A model generated the notes under the pieces. It saw only the letters and a program-made list of their open reading frames with translations, was not told where the DNA came from and did no database searches. The translations under genes and the position numbers were made by a program. A stretch of DNA of 27,768 bases from VRUE01 sp035997045 (lineage in GTDB: Bacteria; Actinomycetota; Thermoleophilia; Solirubrobacterales; 70-9), in the NCBI GenBank assembly GCA_035997045.1, contig DASYIY010000028.1, positions 1 through 27,768 on the forward strand, read 5' to 3'. Positions within the stretch are counted from its first letter, which is position 1. Every line of letters starts with the position of its first letter. Of the stretch, positions 15,643-22,137 are shown piece after piece.

Positions 15643-16500
15643 ATGGACCGTCGAGACATCGCCTTTGACTCTGGCCCGGACTCTTGCGCCGCCTGGCTCT
15701 ATCCGGCTGACGGCGGGGCGGGGGTGACACCGGTCGTCGTCATGGCTCATGGCCTCTCGGGGACCCGGCGGGACCGGCTTGGAGCATTTGCCGAGCGCTT
15801 TGCGGCTGCCGGGTTCGCGGCGCTTGTGTTTGACCATCGCGGATTCGGCGATAGCGGCGGCGAGCCCGATCTCTTCGATCCGAAGCGGCAGCTCGAGGAT
15901 TGGCGTGCGGCGATCTCGTTCGCGCGCTCGCTGCCAGGGATCGATGCGAGCAGGGTGGCCACGTTTGGTTCCTCGATGGGAGGGGGCAACGCCCTCGCCG
16001 CCGCTGCGGGAGATCTTGGCGTCGCGGCCGCCATCAGCCAGGTCCCCTTCCTCGACATCGTCCGTCAGGCGTACCGCGCTTCGCCGCTCGTCACCGCCAG
16101 GATGCTCAGTGCCGCTGCCCGAGGAGCGCACCTGCCCGCGGTCGGCAAACCGAACCAGCCGGCGCTGATCAACGCGCCCGGTGGGGAGGAGGGCTGGCGC
16201 CGCGTCGTCTCGATCGGCGAGGACTCGCGCTGGCGCAACCGCGTCTCCTCGCGCTGGCTGCTCGGCGCTCCCTACCGTCCCGCCAAGTACGCCGCCAAGC
16301 TCCACTGTCCCTGGCTCGTCTGCGTCGGCGAGGCGGACCGCGTCGCCAAGCCCGGTCCCGCGATCTCGGCCGCAAAGCGCGCGCCGAAGGGCGAGCTACG
16401 CACCTATCCCGACGTCGACCACTTCGACATCTACGACGGCCTGGCGCACGAGGCGGTCGTCGCCGACCAGCTCGAGTTCTTGCGCCGGCACCTGCTCTAA
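15643..16500 (+). CDS. Alpha/beta hydrolase
   Basis: 285 aa, cytoplasmic. The fold markers are in order: MAHGLSGTRRD (oxyanion-hole strand-turn, HG at about 36-37), DHRGFGDSGG, then nucleophile elbow GSSMG with Ser111. The charge-relay residues are Asp232 (GEADRV) and His260 (DVDHFDIY). The length and the dienelactone hydrolase/esterase-like layout suggest an esterase or acyl hydrolase; the substrate is not predictable. The ATG at 15643 follows TTTAAC by 5 nt and a GAGG, so the initiation mode is unclear. Its stop overlaps the stop of the convergent HAD gene by 4 bp. Confidence 0.88.
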   Translation: MDRRDIAFDSGPDSCAAWLYPADGGAGVTPVVVMAHGLSGTRRDRLGAFAERFAAAGFAALVFDHRGFGDSGGEPDLFDPKRQLEDWRAAISFARSLPGIDASRVATFGSSMGGGNALAAAAGDLGVAAAISQVPFLDIVRQAYRASPLVTARMLSAAARGAHLPAVGKPNQPALINAPGGEEGWRRVVSIGEDSRWRNRVSSRWLLGAPYRPAKYAAKLHCPWLVCVGEADRVAKPGPAISAAKRAPKGELRTYPDVDHFDIYDGLAHEAVVADQLEFLRRHLL

Positions 16501-17135
16501 GCGAGCGCGGCGCGGATCTCCGGGATCGCCTGCTCGTTGTCCTGGAAGTGGACCGCCTGCAGGCCGGCCTTGCGGGCGCCTTCGATGTTGACCAGGACGT
16601 CGTCGATGAAGAGGCAGGTCTCGGCGGGCTGCTCGATCCGCTCCAGGGTTAGCTCGTAGATCCGCGATTCGGGCTTGCGGCAGCCGACGAAGCCGGAGTC
16701 GACGACGGTCTCGAAGATCTCGTCGACCGGCAGCATCGCCCGCCAGAGCGGCTCCCACTCGCGCACATTGTTGGTCAGCATCGCCATCCGGTAGCCCTCG
16801 TCCTTGAGCGCCCGCATCAGGTCGATCATCGCCGGGTTGGGTTCCAGCGCCTCGAAGTAGATCTCTTTGAAGCGGTGCATCTCGGGCCGGTGGCCGAGCA
16901 GCGGCTCGAGGTGATCGGTGAGCCCTTCGAGGAAGGCGACCTCGGTGATCTCGCCGCGCTCCATTTCGAAGAGCGGGTTGTCCCCGTTGGCCTCGGTTGC
17001 GGCCTGCATCGCCTTGCCCAGCGTTTCGGTCGAGATCCCGGTCTGATCCTGAAAGGCCATGAAGGATTCGACCAGCGGCGTGGTAAGCACGCCGCCGAAG
17101 TCGCAGACGATCGCCTCGACCCTGGCCTCAGCCAT
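16497..17135 (-). CDS. HAD-superfamily (subfamily IA) hydrolase
   Basis: 212 aa. Motif I is CDFGGVLTTP with nucleophile Asp12; the usual second Asp (D-x-D) is Gly, as in the 'DxGGVL' branch of HAD-IA enzymes. Motif II is MLTNN, motif III is the Lys in GCRKPESRIYEL, and motif IV is LFIDDVLVN. A helical cap of about 80 residues lies between motifs I and II. The likely reaction is phosphate-monoester hydrolysis or a related HAD reaction; the missing acid Asp makes a haloacid- or epoxide-hydrolase-like branch worth considering. Its ATG overlaps the end of the upstream 130-aa gene by 8 nt, indicating translational coupling. Confidence 0.85.
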   Translation of the reverse strand: MAEARVEAIVCDFGGVLTTPLVESFMAFQDQTGISTETLGKAMQAATEANGDNPLFEMERGEITEVAFLEGLTDHLEPLLGHRPEMHRFKEIYFEALEPNPAMIDLMRALKDEGYRMAMLTNNVREWEPLWRAMLPVDEIFETVVDSGFVGCRKPESRIYELTLERIEQPAETCLFIDDVLVNIEGARKAGLQAVHFQDNEQAIPEIRAALA

Positions 17136-17520
17136 CGTCGCGCACGATCTCGTAGTGACCGAGTCCCTCGCGGCCCTCGAGCGACCAGCGGAAGAAGGCG
17201 ATCTCGGCCCGCAGACCCTCGCGGTGCACCGGGCTGGCGCTGATCAGCGTCCCGGCTCCGCGCAGCGGCTGACCCACGTCGCCGTCGACCCAGAGCTCGA
17301 GCGTCGCCCGGCGCTGCACGTCGTCGGGTCCGTACTCGGTCGAGAGCAGCGTCTCGGTCACCTCGGCCGGTGCCCCGTCGGGCCCGCAGAGCACCGCGGC
17401 GACGACCTCTTCGCCATGACCCTCGGCCTTGGGCGGCCTGATGGCGCTCAGCGCCAGCAGTCCGCCGTCGGAGAAGGCGATCCCGATCGACCGCCGCACG
17501 ATTCGGCTTTCCTCGCTCAT
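17128..17520 (-). CDS. Hypothetical protein, coupled to the HAD hydrolase
   Basis: 130 aa from the ATG at 17520. A longer frame to 17604 is rejected because TAGGCT lies 8 nt before this ATG and because it would run into the divergent gene. There is no signal peptide. The protein is beta-rich with alternating hydrophobic residues (IGIAFSDGGLLALSAI, ATLELWVDG, AEIAFFRWSLEGREGLGHYEIV), suggesting a small beta-sandwich or barrel. I recognise no family. The 3' end overlaps the HAD gene by 8 nt, so the two are made together and may act on the same substrate. It is divergent from the GNAT gene. Confidence 0.65.
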   Translation of the reverse strand: MSEESRIVRRSIGIAFSDGGLLALSAIRPPKAEGHGEEVVAAVLCGPDGAPAEVTETLLSTEYGPDDVQRRATLELWVDGDVGQPLRGAGTLISASPVHREGLRAEIAFFRWSLEGREGLGHYEIVRDDG

Positions 17521-17528
17521 CGACCGGC

Positions 17529-17534
17529 AGCCTA
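17529..17534 (-). promoter_or_regulatory. -10 box for the 130-aa/HAD operon
   Basis: TAGGCT on the minus strand, 8 nt before the ATG at 17520. This decides the start. Confidence 0.5.
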
Positions 17535-17568
17535 TGGCGAGAAATGAAGTCGTGCGGCGTGAGCGGTC

Positions 17569-17574
17569 TAGTCT
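17569..17574 (+). promoter_or_regulatory. -10 box for the GNAT gene
   Basis: TAGTCT, 13 nt before the ATG at 17588. It supports that ATG over the long upstream extension of the frame to 17429, which would overlap the divergent gene. Confidence 0.35.
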
Positions 17575-17587
17575 TCCTGCGCCGGCA

Positions 17588-18136
17588 ATGAGCCCCTTCA
17601 TCATCCGAGACGCCGACCCCGAGCGAGACGCCGCCGGCTGCGCGGCGATCTATGCGCCCCATGTCGAGGCAAGCGCCACCTCCTTCGAGGAGCGCGCACC
17701 GAGCGCGGAGGAGATGGCCGGCCGCATCGAGCGGACCTCGGCGACGCACCCATGGCTTGTTGCCAAGCGCGCCGGAGAGCTGCTGGGCTATGCCTACGCC
17801 TGCGCGCACCGGGGGCGGCCGGCCTATCGCTGGGCCGCCGATGTGTCGGTCTACGTCGCGGACTCGCACCATCGCCGGGGCATTGGACGGGCCCTCTACG
17901 GAGAGCTGATCGAGCGCCTGCACCTGCAGCGCTTCCGGGTTGCTTGCGCCGGCATCACGCTCCCCAACGAGGCGAGCGTCCAACTGCACGAGCAGCTTGG
18001 GTTTGAACCCGTCGGCACCTACCGCGGGATCGGCTGGAAGGCCGGCGCCTGGCGGGATGTCGGCTGGTGGCAGCTGGATCTGGCTCCGGGCAGCGACGAG
18101 CCGCCCGCGGAGCCATTGGAACCCGGTGCGACGTAG
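17588..18136 (+). CDS. GNAT acetyltransferase, phosphinothricin N-acetyltransferase-like
   Basis: 182 aa. The start MSPFIIRDADPERDAAGCAAIY and the following motifs match the Pat/Bar-type GNAT family: TSFEERAPSAEEMAGRI, GYAYACAHRGRPAYRWAADVSVYV, the acetyl-CoA loop HHRRGIGRALYGELI (R-x-x-G-x-G/A), and LPNEASVQLHEQLGFEPVGTYRGIGWKAGAWRDVGWWQ. Such enzymes acetylate phosphinothricin or, more often in housekeeping contexts, methionine sulfone/sulfoximine or related amino compounds. The actual substrate is not shown. It is a single gene with its own -10. The C-terminal 15 residues are an acidic, proline-rich tail beyond the usual domain. Confidence 0.88.
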   Translation: MSPFIIRDADPERDAAGCAAIYAPHVEASATSFEERAPSAEEMAGRIERTSATHPWLVAKRAGELLGYAYACAHRGRPAYRWAADVSVYVADSHHRRGIGRALYGELIERLHLQRFRVACAGITLPNEASVQLHEQLGFEPVGTYRGIGWKAGAWRDVGWWQLDLAPGSDEPPAEPLEPGAT

Positions 18137-18144
18137 CGCCCGGC

Positions 18145-18150
18145 TACCAT
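18145..18150 (+). promoter_or_regulatory. -10 box for the DUF59 gene
   Basis: TACCAT, 6 nt before the ATG at 18157. It supports this start and a leaderless message, against an in-frame start at 18067 that would overlap the GNAT gene. Confidence 0.5.
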
Positions 18151-18156
18151 TGGCGA

Positions 18157-18474
18157 ATGCCCGACAACGAGACAGCAGTCCTGACCGAAGACGATGTGAT
18201 CGAGGCGCTCGAGGAGGTCATCGATCCCGAGCTGGGACTCGACTTCGTCTCCCTCGGCCTGGTCTACGACGTGGAGATCGAGAAGGAGGAGGTCTTCGTC
18301 ACCTTCACCCTCACGACCCCCGCCTGCCCGATCGGCCCCCAGGTCTCCGAGCAGATGAAGGAGTTCGTAGGCGACCTCCCCGGCGTCTCCGCCGTCCACC
18401 CAAAGATGGTCTTCGACCCCCCCTGGTCACCAGAGATGATGACCGAGGACGCCAAGTTCGCACTCGGCTTCTAG
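18157..18474 (+). CDS. DUF59/MIP18-family metal-sulfur cluster assembly factor (SufT/PaaD-like)
   Basis: 105 aa. Hallmarks: VIEALEEVIDPELGLDFVSLGLVYDVEIE (the 'DPE...vslGlVydv' signature), FVTFTLTTPACPIGPQ with the conserved Cys, and the GVSAVHPKMVFDPPWSPEMM segment. These small proteins help mature Fe-S proteins by delivering clusters, or by supporting the Suf machinery, in the cytoplasm. It lies about 9 kb from sufB-sufD and is not in that operon. A shorter N-terminus (18157) is chosen over 18067. A REP-like palindromic remnant follows the stop. Confidence 0.88.
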   Translation: MPDNETAVLTEDDVIEALEEVIDPELGLDFVSLGLVYDVEIEKEEVFVTFTLTTPACPIGPQVSEQMKEFVGDLPGVSAVHPKMVFDPPWSPEMMTEDAKFALGF

Positions 18475-18485
18475 GCACGGTTTGC

Positions 18486-18532
18486 GGGGTCATAGGGGGT
18501 CAGTTTTGTCCCCATGCCGTCCCCACGGGACG
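18486..18532. repeat. REP-like palindromic remnant after the DUF59 gene
   Basis: The stretch contains GGGGTCAGTTTTGTCCCC (GGGG/CCCC arms) directly followed by CGTCCC-CAC-GGGACG (18518-18532), a 6-bp hairpin with a 3-nt loop. The G4/C4 words resemble REP-type extragenic palindromes. It may also serve as a weak terminator for the DUF59 gene. No coding sequence is supported between 18475 and 18612. Confidence 0.4.
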
Positions 18533-18612
18533 ATCCAAGTACCTGTGTGCGAACGGGCAAGCGGCTAGTCGTAGGACGGAATCACAGCCCGTGCCGGGCG
18601 CTCGGAAGCGCG

Positions 18613-19290
18613 CTAACTGACAGGTTCGAGACGAAGGCCGGTCTCCGCCCCAGCTGCGTTATGGAGCCGGAACACTGCGTCCCCCTCTATGCCTCCCGTG
18701 GTTGCCCGAACCGTGACGAGATATCTCTCGTCGGGAAGAGCCAGGTCGGGATTGCGCCATCCCTCATAGGCATAGGACTCGCCCGTAAATCCGAACGCCT
18801 GCTGCTCCCCCTGGTACTTGATCGCGATGGGAACCGGCTCACCTTCGGAGTCTGCTGAGATATCAAGACGCGCTGACTGCGGCACCTTCGTGGGATCAAA
18901 TTGCCACTGGACATCGGGGATGCCAGCGGCCGGGTCGATCATCGCGTAGTCGATGGATACCTTTGGTGGGAAGGCAACCTGCGAGATTGGCTCAGGCCCT
19001 GCACTCCATCGTCCAGGCATCGACATCTCGCGACCGTCGCTCTCGCTCTTGAAGCGAACGTCCACGCGACACGAAGTAGCGGGATTCCGAAGCAGGCACC
19101 GGCTGCGCCAGCCACGTAGTGGCTCGTTTGCGACTTTGACATGGACGATGCGCCAGGGCGGCTCAGAGTCGCGCTGATTCGCATCATCGCCGCGTTCGAT
19201 TCGCAACTGTGGTCGCCGCGACCACTCAACAAGCAGGGGGACCCCAAGCGCTATCCCGATCCCTGCTAGGCCCAAGATGATGCCAATCAC
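18613..19290 (-). CDS. Membrane-anchored orphan protein of unknown function
   Basis: 225 aa from a GTG at 19290, which has TAGGCT exactly 6 nt upstream. Residues 1-22 (MIGIILGLAGIGIALGVPLLVEW) form one membrane segment; the rest is soluble and beta-rich (PPWRIVHVKVANEPLRGW, CRVDVRFKSESDGREM, ERYLVTVRATTGG). The strand pattern suggests an immunoglobulin-like or SRPBCC-unlike beta sandwich facing one side of the membrane. I recognise no family. Its base composition is visibly less GC-rich than the flanking genes. It sits between a REP-like remnant and a decayed gene, so horizontal acquisition is plausible. The host-type -10 argues that it is expressed. Confidence 0.65.
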   Translation of the reverse strand: MIGIILGLAGIGIALGVPLLVEWSRRPQLRIERGDDANQRDSEPPWRIVHVKVANEPLRGWRSRCLLRNPATSCRVDVRFKSESDGREMSMPGRWSAGPEPISQVAFPPKVSIDYAMIDPAAGIPDVQWQFDPTKVPQSARLDISADSEGEPVPIAIKYQGEQQAFGFTGESYAYEGWRNPDLALPDERYLVTVRATTGGIEGDAVFRLHNAAGAETGLRLEPVS

Positions 19291-19296
19291 TCAGCG

Positions 19297-19302
19297 AGCC
19301 TA
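19297..19302 (-). promoter_or_regulatory. -10 box for the 225-aa orphan gene
   Basis: TAGGCT on the minus strand, 6 nt before the GTG at 19290; the same hexamer and spacing as at 20557-20562. Confidence 0.5.
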
Positions 19303-19480
19303 CCCTGCCTGATTAGTCTCTAGGTTAGGTGGCGGGGGCAGGGCAGCCAGACTTCCTGCCCAGGCTCGTTCTCCGACGGCGGTGTGGGATAGCCGCCGGG
19401 GAAGCTCCATGTCAGCTTCCGGCGCGGCGGCACCGATAAGCGCGAAGCAGTCTTCGAGGAGGGCCTAGTTCGCCCTCGGT

Positions 19481-19962
19481 TCAGGGTTCGGTCGTGACGT
19501 TCGTGCCGCCCGCGGCGTCCGTCACTGAGCCGACCGTTCCCGTTTCCGTCGTGCCTTTGGCTTTTGCTTTTTCTTCCTTTTTCCTTTCTTTTTCTTCTTC
19601 TTTTTTGTTTTCCGTCGGTTCGCATTTGACCGGCGGCGATTCGGCCGACGTGTTGTTTTCGTCCGAGGCCTCTTCGATTTCGTTTGGCGGATCTACTTCC
19701 GCGCTGATCAGGCCGCTTTCGCATCTGAGTTCGAACGGCTCGGCCTTGGTGCTTTCGCCTTCGAGTCCTTCTTCGAAGGGAACCGTGACCGTGACCGTGT
19801 TCTCGCCTTCGGCTTTGAGGATCACGCTGACCTCGAAAGGCTCGGCGCCGGTCGGGGAGAGGTCGGATCGACCTGCCCCTGTCGCCACCAGGGCGATCGA
19901 AACGGGGGCGCGTGGTCCGAGAGGCCGATACCCGCACCGGCGGCGACCATCGTCAGGGCCAC
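19481..19962 (-). pseudogene. Probable frameshifted secreted-protein gene
   Basis: Two frames together resemble one secreted protein. From GTG 19962 (or ATG 19950) the first frame gives a signal-peptide-like stretch (AVALTMVAAGAGIGLSDHAPP). It stays open but becomes unprotein-like after a run of five G on the + strand at 19904-19908. The second frame then gives VSIALVATGAGRSDLSPTGAEP, a beta-rich domain with two Cys, and a Lys/Glu-rich low-complexity tail ending TTEP. One extra base in the run would join them smoothly. A third frame carries protein-like sequence (TWSFPGGYPTPPSENEPGQE) ending at 19320, suggesting further decay. A sequencing error in the homopolymer is the alternative. No homologue recognised. 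Confidence 0.45.
19567..19606. repeat. 40-nt uninterrupted homopyrimidine tract
   Basis: All C/T on the + strand from 19567 to 19606, mostly T, in a chromosome that is otherwise GC-rich. On the minus strand it encodes the Lys/Glu tail of the broken gene. Long polypurine-polypyrimidine tracts can form triplex DNA and favour slippage. Confidence 0.6.
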
Positions 19963-20073
19963 GGCGGGGAGGGCTGTCGCTCGCGGGTCGAGTATGACCG
20001 CTTACGTTACCTCACCAATCAGGATTTTTGAACCTTCAAAACCGACCGTCTGTAATGACGAGAGAGGGCTCGC

Positions 20074-20550
20074 TCAACCCGGCAGGCGCGGATCGTCGGT
20101 GTCGATCTCCTCGGCCGTGGCGTCGTAGTCGTAGCCGCGACCGGGGCGCCCGTTAGCGGCCGCGCCCCCCATGCCACCGACGCCGGCGACCATGAAGCGG
20201 CGGCCCATGTAGCCGCGCAAGAGGCGCCTGACGAGCGCCCTGGTCGGTGGGATCAGGAAGATCGCGCCGAGGATGTCGGTGACGAAGCCCGGCGTCAGCA
20301 GCAGGGTGCCGCCGACCGCGATCAGCAGGCCGTCGGCGACCTCGCGGCCGGGGAAGCGGCGTTCGGCCAGGGCGGCGTTGAAACGGCGCCAGGCGCCGCG
20401 GCCCTGGTGGCGCAGCAGCAGCGAGCCGAGCACGGCGTCGGCGAGCAGCAGGGCGATAGTCGGCCAGACCCCGATCAGCGAGCCGATCTGGATGATCACG
20501 TAGAGCTCGACGATCGGGACGACGATGAAGAGGGCGACGAGGATGGCCAT
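20074..20550 (-). CDS. fxsA: FxsA-family membrane protein
   Basis: 158 aa. The N-terminal two-thirds match FxsA: hydrophobic segments LVALFIVVPIVELYVIIQIG, WPTIALLLADAVLGSLLLRHQG (with the conserved 'G..LLR.QG'), and GLLIAVGGTLLLTPGFVTDILGAIFLIPPTRALVRR (with 'LLLTPGFvTD..G'). The C-terminal 40 residues are a glycine-rich, acidic soluble tail. FxsA in E. coli is an inner-membrane protein that relieves phage T7 exclusion by the F plasmid; its housekeeping role is not known. The ATG at 20550 has TAGGCT 6 nt upstream. It is a single gene. Confidence 0.9.
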   Translation of the reverse strand: MAILVALFIVVPIVELYVIIQIGSLIGVWPTIALLLADAVLGSLLLRHQGRGAWRRFNAALAERRFPGREVADGLLIAVGGTLLLTPGFVTDILGAIFLIPPTRALVRRLLRGYMGRRFMVAGVGGMGGAAANGRPGRGYDYDATAEEIDTDDPRLPG

Positions 20551-20556
20551 GGATAG

Positions 20557-20562
20557 AGCCTA
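20557..20562 (-). promoter_or_regulatory. -10 box for fxsA
   Basis: TAGGCT on the minus strand, 6 nt before the ATG at 20550; leaderless arrangement. Confidence 0.5.
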
Positions 20563-20587
20563 GCCAGCCGGCTCAGTGATCCTTCGG

Positions 20588-20634
20588 AACTGCATCAAAT
20601 TTCCGGTCCAGCAGGCCTGGAATTTGATGCAGTT
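20588..20634. terminator. Long inverted repeat downstream of the WS/DGAT gene
   Basis: Perfect 14-bp arms, AACTGCATCAAATT (20588-20601) and its complement (20621-20634), around a 19-nt loop that can pair further (CC/GG next to a one-base bulge). It lies 10 bp after the acyltransferase stop (minus strand). There is no T-run, and the arms are unusually AT-rich for this chromosome. A terminator is the simplest reading. Confidence 0.55.
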
Positions 20635-20643
20635 GGGGGCTGC

Positions 20644-22056
20644 TCAGGCGGGAGCAGCCGCGGCCGCCGCCTCCTCGAGCTCCTCGAGCGACCGGTTGAG
20701 GCCAGCCGCGAAGTCTTCGACGTCCTCCATCGAGTCGTAGTCGGCCAGCAGGCCGAAGCCGAGGCGGCCGTTGTAGCTCATGATCGCCACCGCCATCGTG
20801 TGGTTCTGCGGCAGGAAGGCGACCGGGAAGACCTCCTGCAGTTCGCGGCCGAGGACGTAAAGCGGCAACTGCGGCCCCGGCACGTTGGTGACGATTAGGT
20901 TGAAGAGGCGGGTCGAGAAGTTGACCCGGGAGGCCTGCGCCAGCAGCGTCGGCGGGGCGAAATCGTTGAAGCGGGAGATCACTTCGGCACCGAGCGCCTG
21001 CTTGGAGCGCTTCAGCCCCTCCATCTCCTCGGTCACCACCCGCAGCCGCCGCACCGGGTCCTCGACGTAGACCGGCAGCGGCCCGCGCATCGCCGCGATC
21101 CGGTTGCCGAGGTTGCCGCGCTCGTCCTCGGTGCGGATCGAGACCGGCACCAGCGCCCGCAGCTCGAGTCCCTCGGTGCGGATCCCCCGACCGTGCAGCC
21201 ACTCCCGCAGCGCCCCGGTCACGACCGCCAGCACGACGTCGTTGACGGTGCCGCCCAGCGAGTCCTTGATCCGCTTGAAGGTCGCCAGCTCCGAGCGCGC
21301 CCAGGTAAAGCGCCGGTGTGGCCCGATCGGTTGGTTCAGCGGCACGTCTGGGGCCGGATCGGCGAAGGCGCCAAGCACCTCGCCCAGGCCCTCCAGTGCC
21401 TCTCCAACGCGTTTTGCCGCGGCCTCGGGATGGCGCACGACCTCGACCGCGCGCTCGACCAGCTTTACCGGTGCCGCCGCCGCGTCGACTGCCCCCCGAG
21501 CCACCAGCTGCGCTGTGCTCGGCTCCGGTGCCGGCACCCAGCCATCCTCGCTCGTCGCTGGCGCCGGCACCGGCTCGAAGTCGAACAGCACGGTGCCGAT
21601 GTCGACGCCGGAGATGCCGTCGACCATCGCGTGGTGGGTCTTGGTCAGCAGGGCGAAGCGGTCCTGCTCGAGGCCCTGCACCAGCCACAGCTCCCAGAGC
21701 GGCTTGCTGCGGTCGAGCTGCTGTGAGAAAACGCGAGCCGCGAGCCGCTTCAGCTGCTGCTCGCCGCCCGGCTCCGGCAGCGCTGTATGGCGGATGTGGT
21801 AGGTCAGGTTGAAGTTGACGTCATCGGCCCAGAGCGGCCGCCCGGCCTCCAGCGGCGGCACGACCAGGCGCTGGCGGAAGCGCGGAACCTGGCTCAGCCG
21901 GCCGCGCACGTGCTCGACCAGATCGACGTATTTGGGCGGCGGCCCCTCGAAGATCAGGATCGCGCCGACGTGCATGTGGCTGTTCGAGGTCTCGTTGGTC
22001 AGGAACGAGGCGTCGACTGCGGTCAGCCGGTCGAGGTGGTGTCCTTGCGTCGCCAT
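20644..22056 (-). CDS. Wax ester synthase / diacylglycerol acyltransferase (WS/DGAT)
   Basis: 470 aa, the normal length. N-terminal LTAVDASFLTNETSNSHMHVGAILIFEG and the catalytic HHxxxDG motif (HHAMVDG, His141-His142-Asp146) are clear. Further on come the second-half motifs LGGTVNDVVLAVVTGALR, the 'ND' element of the family, and FNLIVTNVPGPQLPLYVLGR. The enzyme esterifies acyl-CoA to fatty alcohol or diacylglycerol at the inner face of the membrane, giving storage lipid in actinobacteria. The C-terminus is an Ala/Glu-rich helix. The ATG at 22056 has TAGCCT 6 nt upstream; divergent from ispH. Confidence 0.92.
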   Translation of the reverse strand: MATQGHHLDRLTAVDASFLTNETSNSHMHVGAILIFEGPPPKYVDLVEHVRGRLSQVPRFRQRLVVPPLEAGRPLWADDVNFNLTYHIRHTALPEPGGEQQLKRLAARVFSQQLDRSKPLWELWLVQGLEQDRFALLTKTHHAMVDGISGVDIGTVLFDFEPVPAPATSEDGWVPAPEPSTAQLVARGAVDAAAAPVKLVERAVEVVRHPEAAAKRVGEALEGLGEVLGAFADPAPDVPLNQPIGPHRRFTWARSELATFKRIKDSLGGTVNDVVLAVVTGALREWLHGRGIRTEGLELRALVPVSIRTEDERGNLGNRIAAMRGPLPVYVEDPVRRLRVVTEEMEGLKRSKQALGAEVISRFNDFAPPTLLAQASRVNFSTRLFNLIVTNVPGPQLPLYVLGRELQEVFPVAFLPQNHTMAVAIMSYNGRLGFGLLADYDSMEDVEDFAAGLNRSLEELEEAAAAAAPA

Positions 22057-22062
22057 CCCCCA

Positions 22063-22068
22063 AGGCTA
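22063..22068 (-). promoter_or_regulatory. -10 box for the WS/DGAT gene
   Basis: TAGCCT on the minus strand, 6 nt before the ATG at 22056. Confidence 0.5.
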
Positions 22069-22123
22069 GCCACGGCCGCAAGTCGGGGCCACTCCGCCCA
22101 GTCGTCCGCAAGCTCCTCACCGC

Positions 22124-22129
22124 TACCCT
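22124..22129 (+). promoter_or_regulatory. -10 box for ispH
   Basis: TACCCT, 8 nt before the ATG at 22138 and only 2 nt before the ATG at 22132. It favours 22138 as the start. Confidence 0.45.
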
Positions 22130-22137
22130 GCATGGTC

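Noticed and set aside
17588..18136. Dedicated herbicide (phosphinothricin) resistance gene
   Set aside because: Pat-like GNATs are widespread housekeeping enzymes; nothing nearby suggests a phosphinothricin pathway.
18514..18858. 114-aa + strand frame opposite the orphan membrane protein
   Set aside because: No promoter-like or Shine-Dalgarno signal, low-complexity translation; the minus-strand gene has a membrane segment and a TAGGCT box.
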